64,000 nucleotides of DNA, from contig NC_079517.1 in NCBI RefSeq assembly GCF_000801105.2, forward strand, positions 16,492,001 to 16,556,000. The letters run 5' to 3'. Numbering within the stretch: position 1 is the first letter of the stretch; every line of letters begins with the position of its first letter. This document shows, one piece after another, positions 9,844 to 22,174 of the stretch. The stretch is from Raphanus sativus (taxonomy: Eukaryota; Streptophyta; Magnoliopsida; Brassicales; Brassicaceae). The position numbers and the translations under genes are program-made. Under the pieces are notes generated by a model, which was not told the DNA's origin, did no database searches, and saw nothing but the letters and a program-made list of their open reading frames with translations.

Positions 9844-12800
9844 TTAGTGGCTGAAGCACAAACCTATCTCCTAGTTTTTTTTCCTGCAGTTTAACCGATC
9901 TCAAAAGACTCTAGTTTCTACTTCTTGCGTGTTTTTCTGAACCATTTACTTGGCAAAAGTTTTTGACTTTTTTTTTTCTTCTTGAGAAGAGAGTGACAAA
10001 GGTTATCCATCATCACGTAAGTCAGCCATCTATCTTAGCCAGAGAGACATACAGAACACTTGTCTTAAGAACGTAATCATGTAAACTACTTAAAATCTGA
10101 CCATAATGAAACCAACTTACTTATGGTTCGAGTTGATAGCCTTAATTCATAAAGGGGAATAATTTGAAAAATATTTTATGAAGAACATTATATCTAGAAA
10201 TACCGTGAAGTCCTTTCTTAATCTCGTCGCCCGCAGCATGATGGTTATATGATAATTAAAGTTCTAGGATAGAACTAAATATTTTTTATATATTCATACC
10301 ACTTGAATAAAAAGCCTAGCAAACCTCCATTATATATGAGAATTGGAAGAGATTGTTGTTGTTCATGTTCTTGTTAGTCTGATGTGAGGGAACATTATAT
10401 AGCTTAAAAAATACCAAAAACTTTTTCATTTTAGTTAAAATTAATCACAAAACCATAAAGATTTCTTACCTTGGTGATCAAAACTATTTTTAACCAAAAT
10501 TAATAATTTTTGACCAAGATTTAATAAAATTTTCATTTACATGATGGACTATGATCCATATTCTTGAACTGTTATCTAAATCGAATTCAAGTTAGAATTC
10601 CTATTAACTCAACTTGGTGTACACGCTTAGTTTAGTATGAATTTACATTTCTCTATGATTGTCTAAAATTATTAACCGTGTTAGACTTCTCCACACTATC
10701 CAACTTGTGATATTAGAGCAATAATCTTAGAACAAACATTTCTTATTCCAACAAACTCTAATTTTAACATATGTATTAAAATCGAGTTCCAGTTAGTCTA
10801 GAGCCAAACAAGTTGGTTTAAAATTTGTTCAGTGGGTTCTTTAGTTGATTTCTTAACTGAACATAAAAGGCTCAGGAAGCTCAGCTATATAATAAAATCA
10901 GTAACATTGCAAGATACTTTTATATAACCAAACTCATATAAATTCTACTCATATAGATGAGCACCAAATTTGGTGTTTTAGAGTTCAATTGAAATTGTCC
11001 TTAGAATAACTTAACTGTATACACCACTGCGCTTCCTCTTAACATCTATCCTAATGATAACAATTCCTCACAAATAGAGATCATAAACTAAATAAAAAAA
11101 GGTAAACCAACGATGAAAAAATGAAAGAATAGATTATCATAAAACGACTAACTGTGATAAAAATAGTTTCTATATTAATAATATCTATTTTCTAAAATAA
11201 AAATGTAAAACCAAAATTTTTAAATATATATAAATGTAACAGAATATTGATATCAATCATCCTATCATATATCTCTAGAACTAAAATATAAACAAAACAT
11301 TCCTAAAGCACTCATGTGAGATATGTATCTTTATGATTTGAATATATGAAGATTTAGAAGATGAATCATCTCACTCTTATGTAGAAATTATTTTTTAATC
11401 ACTGATTTAGCCATTATTTAAATAATTATTAGGTGTTGGTTTTATACGATATTTAATATTGAAGTTGTGAAGTTTTGATATTTAAAATTTTAATTATCTT
11501 ATAAATAATTTTATTCTATATTTTATTTTTAATTATTTTTATAATATTTATTTTTTAAAAGAATTTAATCGCGAATTATCTCATTTAATTCATGATTTAG
11601 ATGATTTGAGTTCGAATTTACATATTAAAGCTTATATAATAAATGAGCTGAACTGTGGTGCCTCATGAAATACCCAAACTTATAAGCTGAGTTGAGTAAG
11701 GTAGCTCATTTTGACAACCCTACCCATCATCAAACGTTCTTGTGTTCCCGTTAGAGATTTGAAGATTATTGGCCATGTATTTTCTCCCTTTTCTGATATT
11801 CTCGGTAATCCATTTCCATCAATATTTAATTTTTTTAAATAACTATGAGTATTTTGCGCGTATCTGATTTGAACTGAAAATATATGAATGAGTCATATAA
11901 ATTATAGAAATGTATCTAACCCCAAAATATAATTTAATTAAATATGACTGAACATGAATAAACCGAAAATTTAGACATGAAAATCCAAATTATTCAGATC
12001 TAATTCTCAATTTTAGATTTATTTTAATGATATTTAAAAGTATCTAAATTCGGAGTATTATTAACTGAATTAAATGAGTCAGAATAATAAATCGATTTTA
12101 CAAAACATTATGAAATATGTATTAAAGTATTGTTTGATTAATTTTTCTACTAAATTAAGATTTTGGGTAAAAGTTAATAAATAAATAGATAACTACTAAT
12201 ATAAATTTAAAATTAAAATATATTCATCACATCAATAAATTTTGCTTTCTTTATCACCATTTTCTTCTTTTAAAAAGTTACAGTAAAAATTTATTAAAAT
12301 CTAAAGAATTGCAAATCAAATAATTTTTTAATTTTATGTACTACTAAAAATATTTAAAATTTTAATTAATTTTTATAAAAAATACCATCAGTTTTATCTA
12401 GATTTTTATCTGACCACAAGTTTTAACCGGGTTTATTAAGTTTTTAAATAGAGAAATTTTAACTGGATACAAACCAAATTATATATTGGTCATCGAATTT
12501 ACGGTTCGACCGTGATTTGAAAATACTGCTCTTAGTGATTTGTTAACCGAGTCAAATGATCAATTTACGTCCTGGTCTGTGGAAGATGTGAACCGATCAA
12601 ACGATCACTTTTCATATTGGTCCAAAATCGGTCCAAACCAAAACCAAAACCATAACAAGTCTTAGGAAGCACGTCTATAGAAGTAAACCATCGACCAAAA
12701 CCGGTTAACATTTTAAGATAAACCATAGATATAAACCGGTGACGTTTATTGATAAAACATCAATTTAGCTAGACAAGCCTCGGCTGTTATTCGTTACAAA

Positions 12801-12935
12801 ACCTCTGCTGCTCTCTTGTCAGCGTGTAGGGCAGGGCTATAGAAACCAGCGATTAAAGCAATTTCGTTCAAATAACATCTGCTCTCTTCTCATCGGATTC
12901 ATTGCACTAAGTCGGATTAAGCACTTTGTTACGAG
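9844..12935. other. AT-rich intergenic region
   Basis: About 3 kb with no gene seen. The first 200 bp is F-box 3' flank shared with the sister copies. The rest is AT-rich, with eroded transposon-like segments (for example GACAACCCTACCC near 11710), but no boundaries or duplications could be fixed. About 12780-12935 precedes the next F-box copy and ends at a likely 5' UTR intron donor (ACGAG/GTAAAA). Confidence 0.5.
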
Positions 12936-13150
12936 GTAAAAGCCGAAACTCATCTCTACTGATTCTAGCTAGTCTCTTGTTAGGGTTTCAAGTTTCCTCC
13001 TTTTCTACTTGCCTTGTTAATTGAGTTTCCCTCTCTGTTGTGTTTATGTCGTGCACAGTAATATTGTCTAGTCATCATCGTATCTTCCGACTAGAAAGCT
13101 TCGAGGTTTTGTACTTAAAAAATACCCAATCTTTCGTGCAGAGAGAGAAG

Positions 13151-14642
13151 ATGGATCACGTTAGCAATCTACCAGACGAGGTTCTTTGTCATATTCTGTC
13201 TTTTCTTACTACAAAGGAAGCTGCTTTGACATCGGTTCTCGCCAAGACGTGGCTCAACCTTCTCGCATTTGTCCCTTGTCTTACTATCGATGACACTGTG
13301 TTTCTGCATCCAGAAGAGGGTAAGCAGGTCAGGGAAGACATTAAACAGAGCTTCATGGACTTTGTGGATAGAGTTTTGGCGTTGCAGGGTAACTCTCCCC
13401 TGAAGAAATTCTCACTCAAGTGTGATAGCTCGTGGTGCTTCGGATCTTGATCTCAAGATCAGTATTCATAGTAACGAAGGGGTTTTCTATCAGCTGTCTC
13501 CAAAATGCTTTGAGTGCAGCACACTAGTTAGTCTGAAAATACACCGTGGGATTGATATTTCCTTGGTTGCTGGTCGCATTCGCTTACCGTTGCTTAAAAC
13601 TCTGGTTCTTGACTTGGTTACGGTTTGTCCTAGTGAGTTTGAGACACTGCTTCATGCTCTGCCTTCCCTTGAGGAATTACTTCTTGTTTATGTAGACTGG
13701 AAAGGTATGGATGTCACAGTGTCAAGTGCAAGCCTCAAGACCCTAACAATAAAGTTTTGCTTTTGGTTAAACACTTTATCATTTGATACACCAAGTCTCC
13801 TTCACTTTAACTACTCTGGTTCTATTGCATGGCACTATCCAGTAGTCAATATGGTAAACTTGGTTGATGCTCAAATGAACATCCTTTTATTAAATGAACA
13901 CCAACTCATCAAACTCAGGCAACTTAGTGGACCAGATAACGTGTGGAAACTCTTTCATGGCATACGTAATGTTCCTCATCTGCACTTGTTTCCACACACT
14001 TTTGAGGTTAAGTTTTCTCTTCTCTCACTCCCTCTTGGAATATATGGTTAGGTTTCAAAACATGCAACTCTAAAATTCTGTCTTGCCTTCAGGTGCTTTC
14101 TATGTGCTCTGAATCGATGCCAGTGTTCAACAACCTCAAATCATTAGCTATTGAGAGTCACGAGTGTAAAGGATGGCAAGCAATGCCAGCTCTTCTAAGG
14201 AACTGTCCACATTTAGAAACTCTAGTCCTTAAGGTATAAAAAACAACTTAACATGTACAAACAAACAACTTATTCTATAGTCCATTCTTAATACTTTGAA
14301 TCTTCTCTTTAATGGGTCTCTCCTTTGTGCCGTTAGGGTCTCCTGCACCATGTGACAGATAAGTGTGGGGATGCTTGTGACTGCATTTCTCGGGAGGACA
14401 AAGGACTTTCACTCAGACTTTGTCCAGTGAAAGTGATGAAGATCCATGGGTTTCGAGGAACAATGGAAGAGATGGCAATGATTAAGCATTTCTTAGACTA
14501 TTTTCCATGTTTGAAGGAGATGGAGGTTCATGCTGAAGAGAATCCTACACGGCTTAGAAACCATCAAGTTTTTAAACTTGTCTTGGAGATGTTCGAACTC
14601 TACAACAAGTTATCGACTTGCAATGTCCAGCTCTTCATGTGA
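13151..14642 (+). pseudogene. F-box/FBD/LRR copy broken by a ~47-bp deletion
   Basis: The start (13151) and F-box ([20 protein letters not shown]) are intact. After FSLKC (about 13422) the sequence jumps to the segment that encodes [11 protein letters not shown]. Compared with the copy at 19484, about 47 bp is missing, which shifts the frame and brings an early stop near 13450. Downstream coding sequence remains open in the other frame (13422-14006). It still has proper exons 2 (14093-14233) and 3 (14337-14642) and an FBD domain, so the loss looks recent. Unless an unseen splice bypasses the lesion, only a protein of about 100 residues with the F-box would be made. Confidence 0.85.
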
Positions 14643-15417
14643 AATGGCTGAAGAGCCAAAACCATCTCCTAGTTTGGCTTGCAGTTTAATTTTTGTATAA
14701 CTGATTTGAAAACTGTCTCAAACTGCACCAATCTCAAGACTGTAGTTTCTTCTTCTTTCTTGATTTACGATCATTTGCTATCGACAAAGGTTATCTCTCA
14801 TCACATAAGCCATCTTAGTCCAAACGTCTACGGTTTGTTGATCATGTATAATTCACATAAAGAACAAGGAGAGAGTGACAGGTCAGCTATCATCACTTAA
14901 GCTGAGGGTTTTGGAGTTAAAGATGAAGAACGTGTGATGAACATTTGGCTTGAGATCTAATCATATACAGAGTAAACTCTGATCAAAGGTACATGTCCAA
15001 ACTAAACCGAATCAGACCAAGAGATAAAAAAAAAGAAAATACCAACCAACCAAGTTTTTTAAATGGTTCGAGTCATTTGACCATGCCATGCCATGCCATG
15101 CCATGCCATGCTATGTGTAGGCCTTTTGCTGGGCTCCTTCACTAGTTGAAAAGCCTAATGGGCAGTTACATCGAGATGGATTCGTTTTAGGCTTACAAAT
15201 GCAAAGTTCATCTATTTTATTTAAATTAAAATTCTAAATATGAGGAATATAATTTCTACTGATGGTAAAGATAGCTACATTTCTAACTGATACAGTGTCT
15301 AATTTTATGAAATATTCTAAAATTTTCGGCCGGAATGCAAAATCTAAACACTACTCAAACGGCTATGAAGTATAGTATGTTTATGAGATATTTGTCTCTG
15401 CAGGACATTGCCTAAAG
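14643..15417. other. 3' flank and spacer with a (CCATG)6 microsatellite
   Basis: The 3' flank of the broken copy. It includes the segment GGAGTTAAAGATGAA (about 14913), which recurs near 16985. A pentanucleotide array lies at 15081-15110. Sequence from about 15120 to 15417 is unrelated to the F-box unit. Confidence 0.5.
15081..15110. repeat. (CCATG)6 pentanucleotide repeat
   Basis: Six perfect CCATG units followed by a CTATG variant. Likely polymorphic in length. Confidence 0.95.
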
Positions 15418-16529
15418 CAAATCTTCCTACCGCTGCTTAAAACGCTGGTTCTTGACTGGGTTATGGTTTCTCCTACCGACTTTGTGACTCTGCTTCATGC
15501 TCTGCCTTCTCTTGAGGAGTTAGTTCTGGTTGATGTAATGTGGAAAGATATGGAGGATGTCACAGTGTCAAGTGCAAGCCTCAAGACCCTAACAATAAAG
15601 TTAAATGAATGGTTAAACACTTTATCATTTGATACACCAAGTCTCCTTCACTTTAAGTACTTTGGTTCTATTGCACCGGACTTTCCAGTAATCAATATGG
15701 GAAACTTGGTTGATGCTCAAATGAACATCTTTTTATTAAATGAACACCAACTCATCAAACTCAAGAAACTTAGAGGACCAGATAACGTGTGGAAACTCTT
15801 TCATGGCATACGTAATGTTCCTCATCTGCACTTGTTTCCACACACTTTTGAGGTTAAGTTTTCTCTTCTCTCACTCCCTCTTGGAATATATGGTTAGGTT
15901 TCAAAACATGTAATTCTAAAATTCTATCTTGCCTTCAGGTGCTTTCTATGTGCTCTGAATCGATGCCAGTGTTCAACAACCTCAAATCATTAGCTATTAG
16001 GAGCGACAAGGATCGAGGATGGCAAACAATGCCAACTCTTCTAAGGAACTGCCCACATTTAGAAACTCTAGTCATTCAGGTATTAAGATAAACCAACATG
16101 TACAATACAACTTGTTATATAGTCCATGCTTAATACTTTGAATCTTCTCTTAATGGGTCTCCTTTGTGCCTTTAGGGTCTCGTGCACCGTGTAACAGATA
16201 AGTGTGGGGATGTTTGTGGCTGCATTTCTCGGGAGGACAAAGGACTTTCACTCAGACTTTGTCCAGTAAAAGTGATAAAGATTCATGGGTTTCAAGGAAC
16301 AATAGAAGAGATGGCGATGATAGAGCATTTCTTGGAGTATTTTCCATGTTTGAAGGAGATGGAGGTCTATGCTGAAGAGAATCCCACATGGCTAAGAAAC
16401 CATGAAGTTTTTAAACTTGTCTTGGAGAAGTTCGAACTCTACAACAAGTTATCGACTTGCAATGTTAAACTCATGGTGGCCCGTATTCTTTCATATATGA
16501 AGTGGCTGAAGAAAAAAACCATCTCCTAG
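15418..16529 (+). pseudogene. 5'-truncated F-box/FBD/LRR copy
   Basis: Homology to the sister genes starts abruptly at about 15418, in the middle of exon 1 ([11 protein letters not shown]). The F-box and the first ~190 codons are absent and the sequence to the left is unrelated. The remaining pieces are open and properly spliced: exon 1 remnant to 15852, exon 2 15939-16079 and exon 3 16176-16529. They include [33 protein letters not shown] and the FBD domain. The C-terminus differs: after STCNVKL a short insertion replaces the usual ending and extends the frame to TAG 16527-16529. Without an F-box it could not act as an SCF adaptor, and no promoter is evident. It is most similar to the copy at 13151, with nearly identical intron 1. 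Confidence 0.85.
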
Positions 16530-17525
16530 TTTTTTCCTGCAGTTTAAGGTGTGTCTAACTTTGCTTGAAAACTGTCTCAAACTGTACCAATCTCAAAAGT
16601 CTGTAGTTTTTTTCTTCTTGCTTGTTTTATGAATAATTTACTATCGATGGCTTATTTTCATTTGATTCCCGCCAAGAATTTGCTTTGAGTTTGTTCTTGT
16701 TTTTTTTTCTCTGTTTTTGAGAAGAGGGTGACAAAGGTTAGCTATCATCACATAAGTTATCTCAGTCCAAAAGTCCACGGTTCGTTGATCATGTATAATT
16801 CGCATATACTACACAAAAATCTGACCATGATCATTCAAATGGCTCCAAATCAAACTGATTCCAGCAAAGTAATCAGACCTTAACCAAGCCCGGTTTAGAA
16901 ACTGAACTAAGCTACTTTGGTTTGATACACCTACTTCTGAGACCTTTTCAGTAACACATCACATAAAGTGCCTTAAGCCAGTGTTTTGGAGTTAAAGATG
17001 AATAACGTGTGAAGAACATTTGGCTTGAGAAGAACAATATTAGCAATCTCACTCCAATAAAGTTTTTTTTTTGGTTACAATTCAAACCTATGGCAGAGAA
17101 AGGAAATTAAGAACCTTGACAAATCCACAAATCAAGTTAATCATGGTTTGAATGTGCCCAAATAAAGTCTTGATACAATTTAAACCGAGAATCTTGAATA
17201 CGTAGAGTTTGAAGATTAATTTCACCCGTTTGCTAGCCCCCACGTACAAAATGTATTACATTTTTATAATATTGTGCGGTGAACTGAAACATATTAACAT
17301 AAAAGCTTGTTGGTACATTTATTCAGGTGAGAGATGATGAACTCGAGCATTTGTTATTAGGTAGCAGACATGGTAAGAAAGTTTGCATATTGTGTTTGAC
17401 ATCAGTCTTGCCACCCGTAAGAAAAACCGGTCCAAACCAAAACCATTTGAAAACAAGAAATTAAACCGAAAGAAAAACCATATAATAATAAGTTAATAAC
17501 CAACTGGACTAGTTAATAATAGACT
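16530..17525. other. 3' flank and AT-rich spacer
   Basis: The first ~500 bp is F-box 3' flank shared with other copies (TTTGCTTTGAGTTTGTTCTTG near 16680). No gene is seen in the rest. Confidence 0.5.
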
Positions 17526-17527
17526 TA

Positions 17528-18342
17528 TTCTTAGGTTCACCTCTAGAGTGAATCTAAAGATTCATCCAACCAATAGGAATCACCCATTTCACAATCGATA
17601 TCTTTTAAAAAAGGAAACAAAATATTATCAAGTTATATTATATTTTTAAAATAAAAAATGTTAAAAATAAATAAAAATAGTAATATATGCAACAAAAAAA
17701 ATTTAAAATATTTTAAATCCGTCGTCAAAACACTAAACATTAAACTCTAAACTCTAAACTAAAAACATTAAACACTAAATCTTAAAAATACCAAACCCTT
17801 AATCCTAAAAAGAGTTTAGGGATTAAGATTAAGGTTTTAGTATTTTTAAGATTTATTGTTTTAGTGTTTAGTTTTTTTAGTTAAAATTTAGGATTATCCA
17901 AGTATTTATGATTTACCTAAGGGTTTAAGGTTTAGAGTTTAGGGTTTAATATTTCGATGATGGCATTAAAATATCTAATTTTTTTTGCATATACTAGAGT
18001 TTAGGGTTTAGAGTTTAAGATTATACAAGAGTTTAGCGTATACCCAAGGGTTTAGCGTATACCCAAGGGTTTAGGGTATACTTAACAGTTTAGGGTTTAT
18101 GATTTAGAGTTTAGGGTTTATGATTTAGGGTTTAGAGTTTGTTTTTTTCGAAGATGTTAAAATATATTTTTAAATCATTTTTAACTACTATTATTTTTAT
18201 TTGTTTCCATTTTATTCATTTTAAAAACATAATATAACTTGACAATATTTTGTTTCCTTTTTTAAAAGATATCAATTGTGAAATGAGTGATTTCTATTGG
18301 TTGGGTGAACCTCTAGGTTCACTCTAAGGGTGAACCCAAGAA
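17528..18342. mobile_element. Foldback/MITE-like element with long inverted repeats
   Basis: The outer ends are long inverted repeats of more than 100 bp. Left begins TTCTTAGGTTCACC; right ends GGTGAACCCAAGAA. Both contain AAAAGGAAACAAAATATT or its complement. TA on both sides (17526-17527, 18343-18344) fits a 2-bp TA target duplication, but this is not decisive. The interior (about 17740-18145) is full of TTTAGGG/TTTAGAG and CCCTAAA-like units in both orientations. No coding sequence. Confidence 0.75.
17740..18145. repeat. Degenerate telomere-like (TTTAGGG) repeats inside the foldback element
   Basis: Many copies of GGGTTTAGGGTTTA-like and GAGTTTAGGG-like units, with CTAAACTCTAAA-like units in reverse orientation on the left. 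They resemble the plant telomere repeat TTTAGGG but are degenerate. Because they lie inside an inverted-repeat element, an internal origin is more likely than a former chromosome end. Confidence 0.6.
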
Positions 18343-18384
18343 TAACTCTTAATAATACACTCGAGCCTCGTCTGTATTTAAAAC

Positions 18385-19034
18385 CTAGGTTCCATGGAAG
18401 TTTTGTCGGACGCCCGCTTTCCACTTCAGAATCGGAATCGAAATCGGAAGCTTGTGGAAGCTCTCGGAATCTCGTTTCCATTGCGCTTCCAAAAATACAT
18501 ATTTAAAAACACGATGGAATCTTACGATTCTATTTTAGAATCACACTTCCGTTTTTTTAAAATACAATATTATAAATAAATAAAAATAGAAGAAACATTG
18601 TTTTTATATAATAGTGAAATAGATAATATAAATATACAAAAATTAAAACTAATACTATATATATTCTTTATGCATTGAGGGTTTATTAGAGAAATAGCGT
18701 CTATATTCAAATATATTTTGTTAATTATTTACAAAATATTAAAAAATAATTAGTATAATAATATTTTATAAACATAGTTTATGCATAATTTTACGGTTTT
18801 AACATGAAATCATTTAAAATTATTATAAATGAATATTTTTTTTTATTTTAATTTGAATCATATAATTGTTAGTCACATTTGTAATCTTTTATATTTAATA
18901 TATATATATATAATATATATAAATATAAAAGATATGCTTTCGACAAGTTTCTGCTAGTTTTATAAAAAAATTTGCTTCTACGCTTCCACACGATTCCACT
19001 TCCCGGTTTCGGCTTAAGTTTCCATGTAACATAA
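18385..19034. mobile_element. hAT-like element, diverged relative of 1298-1832
   Basis: It starts CTAGGTTCCATGGAA and ends TTCCATGTAACATAA, an imperfect inverted repeat matching the family of 1298-1832. Candidate 8-bp duplications TTTAAAAC (18377-18384) and TTGAAACC (19035-19042) agree at six of eight positions. The interior is AT-rich and non-coding. Confidence 0.6.
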
Positions 19035-19483
19035 TTGAAACCAGCAAAAGTGCAAAACAATCACTTTACATGTGTTGTTTTAGCTTTTTCTTCATATCTC
19101 CGCTTGTTTAACCAAACCAGCGACACATAGCAGAGAGAGGGTTCGAGTGTGAGAGGGAGCCCTAAACATTGGGTGTTCATTTCGTAACGAGGTAGATCCC
19201 GTGCTTGACTCATCTCTTATGATACTACACTCATTCTCTTGACTCTTCTCTTCTGAGGGTTTCGTTAGATTCCTAGTTCAGTTGTTATTTGGGGTTTCCC
19301 TCTGTTAAATTTTCATGTTTTTTTGTTTTACTTGAATTTATGATTGAACCTTTTTTTGCTGTTTGTATATCTTTTACACTCTTACTGCTTGTTCCGTTCC
19401 TGACTAAAAAAAGCTTCGAGCTTTGTCTACAGTTAACATATCTCTCTTCTGTTCTTTCGTGCAGAGAGAGAGAGAGAGAGAAT

Positions 19484-21074
19484 ATGGATCACATTAGCAA
19501 TCTACCAGACGGGGTTCTTTGTCATATTCTGTCTTTCCTTACTACAAAGGAGGCTGCTTTGACATCTATTCTCGCCAAGAGGTGGCTCAACCTTGTCGCG
19601 TTTATCCCTTCTCTTAAAATCGATGACACTGTGTTCCTGCATCCTGAAAAGGGTAAAGGGGACAGGGAAGACGTTAAACAGAGCTTCATGGACTTTGTGG
19701 ATAGAGTTTTGGCGCTGCAGGGTAACTCTCCCCTAAACAAATTCTCCCTCATGTGTGTTACTGATGTTGATACGGATCGTGTGGATGGTTGGATAAGCAG
19801 TGCGTTAGCTCGTGGTGTTTCGGATCTTGATCTGAAGATCATCAACAACGAAGAATTTTATCAGCTGTCTCCAAAATGCTTTGAGTGCAGCACACTAGTT
19901 AGTCTGACCATAGGCTCTGGGATTGATATTTCCTTGGTTGCTGGTCGCATTCGCTTACCGTTGCTTAAAACTCTGGTTCTTGACTCAGTTTCTGTTTGTC
20001 CGAATGAGTTTGAGACTCTGCTTCATGCTCTGCCTTCCCTTGAGGAATTGCTTCTTGTTTATGTAGTCTGGAAAGGTATGGATGTCACAGTGTCAAGTGC
20101 AAGCCTCAAGACCCTAACAATAAAGTTATGCTTTTGGTTAAACACTTTATCATTTGATACACCAAGTCTCCTTCACTTTAACTACTCTGGTTTAGTTGCA
20201 CCGGACTATCCAGTAGTCAATATGGGAAACTTGGTTGATGCTCAAATCGACTTCTTCTTACCGGATAATGATGAAGATGCTCATCGTTATAGTAAGGTGT
20301 GGAAACTCTTTCATGGCACACGTAATGTACCGAATCTTAGCTTTGGTCCTGATACTCTTGAGGTCAGTTTTCTAATTCTCTGTCTGACTATTGGTTTATA
20401 TATATTTTTTGGCTGGTCCTGGATAATAGCGGTCATCTTTGTTTGGTCATATGCACAAGCGAAGATCTAGTTTTGAAACATATGATTCCCAAATGTTTTG
20501 TTTTTGTTTTGTCTTTTGGCTTGCTTCCAGGTGATTTCTATGTGCTCTGAATCGATGCCAGTGTTCAACAACCTCAAATCATTAGCTATTGAGAGTCACG
20601 AGTGTAAAGGATGGCAAGCAATGCCAGCTCTTCTAAGGAACTGTCCACATTTAGAAACTCTAGTCCTTCAGGTATAACAAACAACTTAACATGTACAAAC
20701 AAACAACTTATTCTATAGTCCAGGCTTAATACTTTGAATCTTCTATTTAATGGGTCTCTCCTTTGTGCCGTTAGGGTCTCCTGCACCATGTGACAGATAA
20801 GTGTGGGGATGCTTGTGACTGCATTTCTCGGGAGGACAAAGGACTTTCACTCAGACTTTGTCCAGTGAAAGTGATGAAGATCCATGGGTTTCGAAGAACA
20901 ATGGAAGAGATGGAATTGATTAAGCATTTCTTGTACTATTTTCCATGTTTGAAGGAGATCGAGGTTCATGCTGAAGAGAATAATAATCCTACACAACTAA
21001 GAAGCCAACGTGTCATGGAGATGTTCGAACTCTACAACGAGTTATCGAGTTGCAATGTCCAACTCTTCATATGA
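19484..21074 (+). CDS. F-box/FBD/LRR-repeat protein, intact three-exon gene
   Basis: Exons 19484-20362, 20531-20671 and 20775-21074 join in frame for 439 residues. F-box at residues 1-45 ([20 protein letters not shown]; Gly replaces the Glu of the sister copies). Leucine-rich segments include [19 protein letters not shown] is near the C-terminus ([26 protein letters not shown]). It is a probable SCF ubiquitin-ligase adaptor by family. The upstream open frame from 19289 is probably a 5' UTR intron (donor near 19192, acceptor 19463-19464 before a GA-rich leader), so the ATG at the F-box is preferred. The copy is a mosaic: intron 1 matches the partial gene at 1-725, exon 2 and the start of exon 3 match 13151-14642, and the tail matches 1-725 again. 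Confidence 0.87.
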
Positions 21075-21470
21075 AGTTGCTGAAGAACAAAACCATCTCC
21101 TAGTTTTTTTTTTTTATAACGTGTGTGTAACTTGCTTGAAAACTGTCTCAAATTTAACTAATCTCTGAAGACTGTAGTTTCTTCTTCTCGCTTGTTATCT
21201 CAATCATTGGCTATCGACAGCTTGTTTTCATCTACTCCTACGACAGGTGTTTGCTTTGAGTTTGTTCTTGTTGTTGTTGTCTTTGACAAAAGTTATTGTT
21301 TTGCTTTCGAGAAGAGGGTGACAAATGTTAGCTATAGATACTACATAAAATATGACATGAAAACCGATTCAGGTAAAGACATGAAAACCTTAACCAACCA
21401 AGTTAACTTACGGTTTGAGTTGATAGTTTTACACAAGTTAACTTACGATTTGAGTTGATAGCTTTATACA
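21075..21470. other. 3' flank of the F-box gene
   Basis: Shares TTTGCTTTGAGTTTGTTCTTG and GAGAAGAGGGTGACAAA with the flanks of the other copies. No gene seen. Confidence 0.5.
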
Positions 21471-21478
21471 ATGTTTTG

Positions 21479-22174
21479 AAACCCGATCCGGACCGACGGT
21501 TGAACTGGTAAATCCGGTTACCCAAAATAAATCCGGTTTAGATATATGAAAAAACTAAAATTTAAAAATCCAATAAATCCCGTTAAAAACCAGTAAAACC
21601 TGGAATTCGGTTACCGGTTGAACCAATAGACAATTGTTAGCTTTTTCTTTTAGTTTTTAATTATGTTTTTAAAATCTATTTTGTATAATTTTTGATTAAG
21701 AAATTAAGTTTTTCAGTTTTGTTATCGACAATTTATTAAAGATGTTTTATTTTTGGTATATTTTCGGATTTGAAGTTTAATTTTATCATTCACATTAGAC
21801 ATATAAACATTTATTAATTTTTAAGTCTTGATATATTTTTGTTAAAATGTCATAAATTTTAAGTTGTTATAATTTTTTTTTAATAATCTAAACTATTTTT
21901 GATATTTTGTATGTCAGATAAAAATAAAAAATAGAAACCAAAGTTAAATATTTTCTAAATGTTTTAAACATAAAATATATACATATCTAAAATATTATTT
22001 TATGTTTTATAAAAATATTAGAAGATATTTAGCTTTAGTTTCTATATCTATTTTCGTAGCTAATATATTATAATATAATAAAATTAATTAATTTATTAAT
22101 TTACGGTCGATCCGATGACCCAGTGATTCGGAAAGTCATTCGGTTCAGTGTTTGGGTCGAGTTTAAAAACATTG
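21479..22174. mobile_element. hAT-like TIR element
   Basis: Left end CAATGTTTTGAAACCCGA and right end TCGAGTTTAAAAACATTG form an inverted repeat. Flanking octamers GCTTTATA (21471-21478) and GGTTTATA (22175-22182) differ at one base. Subterminal CCGGTT and GGTTGAAC motifs occur near both ends. No transposase. Confidence 0.75.

Noticed and set aside
17740..18145. Ancient telomere or chromosome-fusion scar
   Set aside because: The TTTAGGG-like units are in both orientations within a bounded inverted-repeat element, so an internal origin is simpler.
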